Shown here in pieces: positions 31,039-35,726 of a stretch of DNA of 35,726 bases; position 1 is the first letter of the stretch; the number at the start of each line of letters is the position of its first letter. Origin of the DNA: DASZKW01 sp035552775 (GTDB lineage: Bacteria > Actinomycetota > Acidimicrobiia > Acidimicrobiales > Palsa-688). The DNA is taken from positions 1 to 35,726 of the forward strand of contig DASZKW010000015.1 in the NCBI GenBank assembly GCA_035552775.1. Direction: 5' to 3'. A model generated the notes under the pieces. It ran no database searches, was not told the origin of the DNA, and was given only the letters and a program-made list of their open reading frames with translations. A program made the translations under genes and the position numbers.

Positions 31039-31934
31039 GCGAAGACCATCCGGCGCCGAGCGACCTGTCGCTGAGCGAGTTCGACCACGACACCTCCGTC
31101 AGGCGCAGCGAGGAAGGCTGGATCGGTGAGGTGCACGGCCGCTGGGGCATCGGCTCCAACCCCAACGGCGGGTACCTGGTGGCCCTGGCCGCCAGGGCCA
31201 TGCAGGCCGATTCCGGCCAGCCCGACCCGTGGTCGGTGACCGCCCACTTCCTCTCCCCACCCGTCCCCGGCCCGGTCACAGTGCGCACCGAGGTGGTGAA
31301 ACCGGGCCGGACCTATTCCACAGTGAGGGCGGCCCTGCTCCAGGGGGGCAGGGAACGGGTGAGCCTGGTGGGTGCCTTCGGCGACCTCGGCGCCCGCCGG
31401 GGCCCGACCCGGGTAACGGCCGTCCCCCCCGACCTGCCCCCCCCGGACCGTTGCGTCAGCTTGGGGGAGTTGGCCGGCGCCTCCACGGACAGCAGCGGTT
31501 TCGCGGGGCGCATCGAGCTCCGGGTGTCCCCCGACGCGCCGTGGGGCGGCCGGGGGGCCGAGGACGGCCCTTTCGAGATCAACGGATGGATCCGCTTTGC
31601 GCCGGGCCCGGTCGGCCCGGGAGGCCACCAGCCGGGCCCGGCCGGACCGGGAGGCCACCAGCCGGGCCCGGAGCCGTCGGTCCTGTCGCTGCTCACCTTC
31701 GCGGACGCCTACCCGCCCACCGTGATCGGTGCGTCGGACGTGGGCTGGGTGCCCACGATCGAACTGACCACCCACGTGCGGGGCCGCCCCGCGCCGGGTT
31801 GGCTGTTAGGCCGCTTCCGAACCCGGCTCCTCATCGACGGGCTGTTGGAGGAGGACGGCGAGCTGTGGGACAGCGACGGGCGCCCCGTCGCCCAATCCCG
31901 GCAGCTGGCGATGGTCCTTCCCCCCCGGGCCTGA
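31035..31934 (+). CDS. Thioesterase-like (double hot-dog) protein
   Basis: This 299-residue protein resembles TesB-like acyl-CoA thioesterases of the thioesterase-like superfamily. It has GRWGIGSNPNGGYLVALAARA near the N-terminus, the FLSPPVPGPVTVRTEVVKPG strand pair, and a second hot-dog half with LLTFADAYPPTVIG and WVPTIELTTHVRG. Between the halves there is a PGPxGPGGHQ decapeptide repeat, absent from typical members, caused by a 30-bp DNA repeat. The start overlaps the cysS stop. Its end is 7 nt from the end of the convergent sigma/anti-sigma gene. Acyl substrate unknown. Confidence 0.8.
   Translation: MSEDHPAPSDLSLSEFDHDTSVRRSEEGWIGEVHGRWGIGSNPNGGYLVALAARAMQADSGQPDPWSVTAHFLSPPVPGPVTVRTEVVKPGRTYSTVRAALLQGGRERVSLVGAFGDLGARRGPTRVTAVPPDLPPPDRCVSLGELAGASTDSSGFAGRIELRVSPDAPWGGRGAEDGPFEINGWIRFAPGPVGPGGHQPGPAGPGGHQPGPEPSVLSLLTFADAYPPTVIGASDVGWVPTIELTTHVRGRPAPGWLLGRFRTRLLIDGLLEEDGELWDSDGRPVAQSRQLAMVLPPRA
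31601..31670 (+). repeat. 30-bp in-frame direct repeat in the thioesterase gene
   Basis: Copies at 31601-31630 and 31631-31660 begin GCCGGGCCCGG and end GGGAGGCCACCA, with a partial third copy. Three changes separate the two full copies. Confidence 0.85.
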
Positions 31935-31941
31935 GCGGCGG

Positions 31942-33150
31942 TCAGCCCGTCCCCAGGAGCGGGCCGGTTGTGGATGTGGTGGACGTAGGCCCGGTCGTCG
32001 TGGTGGTCGGCGACGGCCGTCCGGTCGTGGTGGAGGTGGTACCGGTAGGTGGCCGGGGTGCGGGGGCGGCCGGGGGCGCCAGCGTGGTCGCCGGGATGAG
32101 CAACGGCGCAGTGGGCGCCGGCGCCGCCGCGGTGGAAGGAGCTACGGGGTTCGTCGCGGGTGTGGTCGTCGACGAAGAAGTCGTGGAGGTCGACGACGAA
32201 GCGGTGGTGGACGGCACGAGCAGGACCGTCGGTGGCAGGGTGATCGTGGTGCGGGAGGATGGCGGCGGCGTCAGCGAAGTGACTGGGGGAGGGTCGTGAA
32301 GCTGTGAGGCCAACCGGGCGGGGTGGACGGCTACCGCCCCCGCTATGCCGGCGACGAAAACCCCGGCGGAGCAGGCCGACAGCCACGCCACCCGCCCCCG
32401 CCGGCCGCCGGCAACGGCGGCGATCTGGCCGGTCGGGGCGTCGTCGCCTGCGGTGCCGGTGCCGAAGAAGGCCGCAAATTGCTCGTCGTAGCCGGTGCCG
32501 TCGGCGGCCGCGGGACGGCCGAGGTCGATCGGCGGCCCGGGCACCATCACCGCGAGCGCAGGTGCGAGATCGGAGGTGCCCTCGATCTGGGCGCAGCGGG
32601 CCCGGCACGTCGGGCAGCGCACCACGTGGTCGTCGACGGCGGCGGCGTCCACGGCGTCGAGGTCCCCGACGGCGTACCGGCCGAGACGTGCGATCGGGGG
32701 GCATCCCGGGCGAGGGGGGATGGTGACCATTCCCTGGCGCGCCTCTTCCAGCAGGCGAAGGATCCCCGCCTCGCCGATGCCGAGCACCGAGACGGATGAT
32801 CGCAGCGGTAGCCCTTCCACCTCGGTGATCCACAGGGCACCCCGCTGCCTGTAACCAAGGTCCCAGAAGGCCGCGTCCAGCGAACCGCTCGCGGAGACGT
32901 CCGCAGGGTCGGCGCTGTGTCCCGGCGGCGGGCGCCGGCCGCCGTGCGCCGGCCCGCCGCCGACACCCGGGTGTGAAATGACGGCGTGCACCAGCGACCA
33001 CGTGGCGCCGAGCAGGGCGGCCGCGTCGCCGGCAGGCGTGTCCACTCGCGCCTCGGTGACCGCGGCGGTGGCGGCTTGGCGGTCTCGGGTGCCAACGTAG
33101 GCCAGCCGCCACGCCGCGCCCATCTCGGCTGCGGTCATATCGGTGCACAT
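31942..33150 (-). CDS. Single-chain sigma-like and anti-sigma-like membrane protein
   Basis: The 402-residue product joins three parts. Residues about 10-35 and 91-140 resemble ECF sigma regions 2 and 4 (GAAWRLAYVGTRDRQAAT, then RQRGALWITEVEGLPLRSSV with SVLGIGEAGILRLLEEARQ). Residues 155-190 form a zinc-binding anti-sigma domain (LGRYAVGDLDAVDAAAVDDH then CPTC, with H175, C179 and C182). A membrane helix at about 255-275 precedes a 110-residue Thr/Pro tail outside the cell. The sigma parts lack several usual acidic and basic positions, so they may be degenerate. ATG 33150 is chosen; TACGCT lies 10 nt upstream, and GTG 33156 is also possible. Confidence 0.7.
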   Translation of the reverse strand: MCTDMTAAEMGAAWRLAYVGTRDRQAATAAVTEARVDTPAGDAAALLGATWSLVHAVISHPGVGGGPAHGGRRPPPGHSADPADVSASGSLDAAFWDLGYRQRGALWITEVEGLPLRSSVSVLGIGEAGILRLLEEARQGMVTIPPRPGCPPIARLGRYAVGDLDAVDAAAVDDHVVRCPTCRARCAQIEGTSDLAPALAVMVPGPPIDLGRPAAADGTGYDEQFAAFFGTGTAGDDAPTGQIAAVAGGRRGRVAWLSACSAGVFVAGIAGAVAVHPARLASQLHDPPPVTSLTPPPSSRTTITLPPTVLLVPSTTASSSTSTTSSSTTTPATNPVAPSTAAAPAPTAPLLIPATTLAPPAAPAPRPPTGTTSTTTGRPSPTTTTTGPTSTTSTTGPLLGTG

Positions 33151-33212
33151 GCTCACGGGCAGCGTACCGCCCGACTTGACGCCGGTCCGGGATGCCGCCT
33201 TGTCTGGCGGAG

Positions 33213-34451
33213 ATGAGTCCCCGCCGGTCGCGTGCACCGCTGCCGCCGGGGTTCGCCATCATCTGGGTGAGCGTGGCCGTCGATCTGGTCGGATTTGGGA
33301 TCGTGCTGCCCATCCTTCCGATCTACGCGAAGCGCTTCCATGCTTCGTCGTTGGAGGCCACCCTGCTGGTGGCGGCGTTCTCCGCCGGGTCCTTCGTGGC
33401 GTCGCCGTTGTGGGGGCGGCTGTCGGACCGGGTGGGCCGCAAGCCGGTGCTGCTCGTCTCCCTCGCCGGCACCGCCGTCGGCAGCCTGCTCACCGGAGTC
33501 GCCGGAGGCCTGGTGCTGCTTTTCGTGGGCCGGGTCGTGGACGGGATATCGGGTGCCAGCGTTTCGGTGGCGCAGGCGTCGGTCAGCGACCTGGCGCCGC
33601 CGAGCGAGCGGCCTCGCCTGTTCGGGTTGCTCGGCGCCGCCTTCGGGCTCGGGTTCGTGGCGGGGCCGGCCATAGGGGCTCTGGCGGCGCTCGGGGGTCC
33701 ACGGGTGCCCTTTCTCCTCGCCGCCGCCATCTCGGGTGTCAACGCGGTCGTCGCCATCCGCCGCCTGCCCGAGACCTCGTCCCCCGGGGATCGGGTCCGC
33801 CGACGCGGCGTCAACCCTCTCGGTGGTCTGGTCGGTGCCGGCTCGGTCGGCGCCCGGGCAGTCGCCCCCCTCATCGGGGTGGCCTTCTGTGCCCTGGTCG
33901 CGTTCAGCGCATTCGAGGCCACCTTCGCCCTGTTTGGCCGGCGGCACCTGGGCTTCGGGATCGGCTCGTCCGCCGCCGTCTTCGCCGCCGTCGGCGTGGT
34001 CATCGTCGTCGTCGAGGGAGGGTTGGTCCGCGTCGCCGTGGACCGCCTCGGAGAGCTCGGGACTCTGCGCTCAGGCCTCGCCCTGAACGCCGCGGGCCTC
34101 GGCCTTCTGGCTTCGGCACGGTCCTGGCTCCTCGCCGCGCCCGCTCTGGTCCTGCTCGCCGCCGGCCAGGGGTTGGTCCAACCCACCATGTCGTCGGCTT
34201 TGGCCGGTCGTGCCGACCCCGGCAGGCGGGGCCAGGTCCTCGGCGCCCAGCAGTCCGCCGGGGGGCTGGCGCGTGTCGTCGGGCCCGCTCTCGGGGGTGC
34301 CCTCCTCGGGGGCGCTGCCTCCGGCGTGCCCTACGTGGCTGGCGCCGGTCTGACCGTGGCCGCCCTCGCCACCGCCTTCAGCTTTGGGAGCCGGCCGAAG
34401 GGGTGGACCGCTACTGGCGGTCAAGCCACCCCGGATGTTACTGTAAAGTAA
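33213..34451 (+). CDS. MFS transporter (TetA/drug-efflux-like)
   Basis: This 412-residue major facilitator protein has about twelve transmembrane helices. The first (VDLVGFGIVLPILPIYAKRF) and the loop motif WGRLSDRVGRKPVLL are typical of TetA-like drug antiporters. The second repeat begins near QVLGAQQSAGGLARVVGPAL. ATG 33213 is chosen, with TTGACG at 33176-33181 and TTGTCT at 33200-33205 as possible promoter elements; ATG 33192 would add 7 residues. The stop codon TAA lies inside the palindrome that precedes the acyl-CoA dehydrogenase. Substrate unknown. Confidence 0.88.
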   Translation: MSPRRSRAPLPPGFAIIWVSVAVDLVGFGIVLPILPIYAKRFHASSLEATLLVAAFSAGSFVASPLWGRLSDRVGRKPVLLVSLAGTAVGSLLTGVAGGLVLLFVGRVVDGISGASVSVAQASVSDLAPPSERPRLFGLLGAAFGLGFVAGPAIGALAALGGPRVPFLLAAAISGVNAVVAIRRLPETSSPGDRVRRRGVNPLGGLVGAGSVGARAVAPLIGVAFCALVAFSAFEATFALFGRRHLGFGIGSSAAVFAAVGVVIVVVEGGLVRVAVDRLGELGTLRSGLALNAAGLGLLASARSWLLAAPALVLLAAGQGLVQPTMSSALAGRADPGRRGQVLGAQQSAGGLARVVGPALGGALLGGAASGVPYVAGAGLTVAALATAFSFGSRPKGWTATGGQATPDVTVK

Positions 34452-34454
34452 CAT
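34435..34454. promoter_or_regulatory. 20-bp palindrome, candidate TetR-type operator
   Basis: ATGTTACT at 34435-34442, a 4-nt GTAA centre, and AGTAACAT at 34447-34454, with no mismatch in the 8-bp arms. It ends 32 nt before the acyl-CoA dehydrogenase ATG and includes the MFS stop codon. AT-rich against a GC-rich background. The size and symmetry fit a TetR-family operator; no regulator gene lies beside it. Confidence 0.6.
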
Positions 34455-34486
34455 AGCGGTACAGGCAGCTGGCGTCAGGAGGCCCG

Positions 34487-35704
34487 ATGAGCGACTTCTC
34501 GCTCGATCTCAACGAGGACCAACTCCAGATCACCAAGTGGGTCCACGACTTCGCAGAGGGGGTGATCCGCCCTGCTGCGCGCGAGTGGGATGAGCGCGAG
34601 GAGACTCCGTGGCCCATCATCGCCCAGGCGGCGGAGATCGGCCTCTATTCGCTCGACTTCGTGGCCCAGTGCTTCGCCGACCCCACAGGTGTCCTCCTGC
34701 CCGCGGTGATGGAGGAAATGTCCTGGGGTGACGCCGGCATCGCCCTGGCCATCTTCGGCACGACCCTCGGGGTGTCGGGGATCTTCGCCAACGGCACTCC
34801 TGAGCAAATCGGGGAGTGGCTCCCCCAGTGCTTCGGTACCCCCGACAAGGTGGCCGTGGCTGCGTTCTGCGTGTCCGAGCCCGACGCCGGTTCCGATGTG
34901 AGCGCTCTGCGCACCAAGGCTGTCTACGACGAGGCCAAAGACGAGTGGGTGCTCAACGGCACCAAGACCTGGATCACCAACGGGGGCATCGCCGACATCC
35001 ACGTGGTGGTCGCGTCGGTGGATCCCGCCCTCGGCTCGCGGGGCCAGGCCAGCTTCGTCGTCCCCCCCGCGACCCCGGGCCTGTCCCAGGGACAGAAGTT
35101 CTCCAAGATGGGCATCCGTGCGTCGCACACCGCCGAGGTCGTCCTCGATGACGTGCGCATCCCCGGTCGCCTCCTGCTCGGAGGCAAAGAGAAGCTGGAC
35201 GAGCGGATGGCACGCGCTCGGGAGGGCAAGAGGGGCGCGCGGTCCCAGGCCGCTATGGCCACCTTCGAGGCTTCCCGACCCATCGTCGGGGCCCAGGCGG
35301 TGGGGATCGCCCGGGCCGCCTACGAGTACGCGCTGGACTATGCCAAGGAGCGCAGGCAGTTCGGCCGGCCCATCGTGGAGAACCAGGGCGTCGCCTTCAA
35401 GCTCGCCGACATGCGAACCCGCATCGACGCCGCCCGCCTCCTGGTGTGGCGCGCCGCGTGGATGGCCAGCACAAGGCACACTTTCGACGCCGCCCAGGGC
35501 TCCCAGTCGAAACTGTTCGCCGGCGAGGCCGCCGTGTATGTCACCGACGAGGCCATCCAAATACTCGGGGGAGCGGGCTACATCAAGGAGCACCCCGTCG
35601 AGCGCTGGCACCGCGACTCCAAGATCTACACCATCTTCGAGGGGACCTCCGAGATCCAACGCCTGATCATCGCCAGGGCCATCACCGGGATGCACATAAA
35701 GTAG
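34487..35704 (+). CDS. Acyl-CoA dehydrogenase
   Basis: FAD-dependent enzymes of this family oxidise acyl-CoA to trans-2-enoyl-CoA, passing electrons to ETF. The 405-residue protein is complete. It has CVSEPDAGSDVSALRTKA and WITNGGIAD in the flavin-binding middle domain, and KMGIRASHTAEVVLDDVRIP. The C-terminal domain has RRQFGRPIVENQGVAFKLAD, QILGGAGYIKEHPVER and the catalytic Glu in YTIFEGTSEIQ. A CAGGAGG ribosome site precedes ATG 34487. It stands 35 nt after the MFS stop and behind the palindrome at 34435-34454. Chain-length preference unknown. Confidence 0.96.
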   Translation: MSDFSLDLNEDQLQITKWVHDFAEGVIRPAAREWDEREETPWPIIAQAAEIGLYSLDFVAQCFADPTGVLLPAVMEEMSWGDAGIALAIFGTTLGVSGIFANGTPEQIGEWLPQCFGTPDKVAVAAFCVSEPDAGSDVSALRTKAVYDEAKDEWVLNGTKTWITNGGIADIHVVVASVDPALGSRGQASFVVPPATPGLSQGQKFSKMGIRASHTAEVVLDDVRIPGRLLLGGKEKLDERMARAREGKRGARSQAAMATFEASRPIVGAQAVGIARAAYEYALDYAKERRQFGRPIVENQGVAFKLADMRTRIDAARLLVWRAAWMASTRHTFDAAQGSQSKLFAGEAAVYVTDEAIQILGGAGYIKEHPVERWHRDSKIYTIFEGTSEIQRLIIARAITGMHIK

Positions 35705-35726
35705 CTGTGACCAGGACTTTTGCGGG

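Overview
The window is a gene-dense, very GC-rich bacterial chromosome segment that looks actinobacterial. Coding regions have strongly GC-biased third positions, GTG and TTG starts are frequent, and genes abut or overlap. Evidence for the phylum includes an InhA-type enoyl-ACP reductase, a WS/DGAT acyltransferase, a BTAD regulator, a bifunctional-nuclease (BFN) protein and the DUF4129/DUF4350/MoxR/DUF58/SpoIIM/RDD neighbourhood. Long Thr/Pro-rich extracellular tails and the gene mix suggest Acidimicrobiia, but that is inference. No transposase, phage gene or CRISPR array was seen; this looks like core chromosome with a few unusual fusions and repeat islands.

Layout. 1-3527 (minus): [NiFe]-hydrogenase maturation genes: a SIS domain fused to a HypC-like domain, a second SIS protein, hypE, and hypF running off the left edge. 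3628-6555 (minus): methylglyoxal synthase, a membrane-anchored His-motif protein, and a sortase-type (LAFTG) surface protein with QCN repeats and a Thr-rich stalk. 6678-7835: a divergent BTAD regulator, a 77-residue protein, and tRNA-Arg(CCT) on the other strand. 8000-15023: membrane protein, DUF4129, DUF4350, MoxR ATPase and DUF58 on plus, SpoIIM-like on minus, RDD on plus, then a fragment of a NYN-type gene. 15272-17602 (minus): a KimA-like APC permease fused to an OB-fold domain.

17660-22969: type II fatty acid synthesis (fabF; fabZ-fabG-fabI as a minus operon; acp), then a stand-alone CBM48 protein and a WS/DGAT acyltransferase, linking acyl-chain production with neutral-lipid storage. 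22974-26481 (minus): ABC1 kinase, inorganic pyrophosphatase, BFN protein, ComFC-like protein. 26482-26923 has no gene but holds a five-copy 25-bp tandem repeat, a 17-bp perfect inverted repeat and a stop-codon-rich repeat behind valS. 26924-34451: valS and cysS (divergent), a thioesterase, a single-chain sigma-like/anti-sigma-like membrane protein, and an MFS transporter. 34487-35704: an acyl-CoA dehydrogenase behind a 20-bp palindrome.

Regulatory themes. Many starts lie 6-9 nt behind a TANNNT hexamer with no good ribosome binding site, which suggests leaderless transcription. Two divergent gene pairs (spoIIM-like/RDD and valS/cysS) have only 20 bp between start codons, with a symmetric TACSGTA that can serve as the -10 on both strands. 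The best candidates for undescribed biology are the SIS-HypC fusion locus, the sigma/anti-sigma fusion, the permease-OB fusion, the acp-CBM48-WS/DGAT operon and the hairpin element at 26744-26794.
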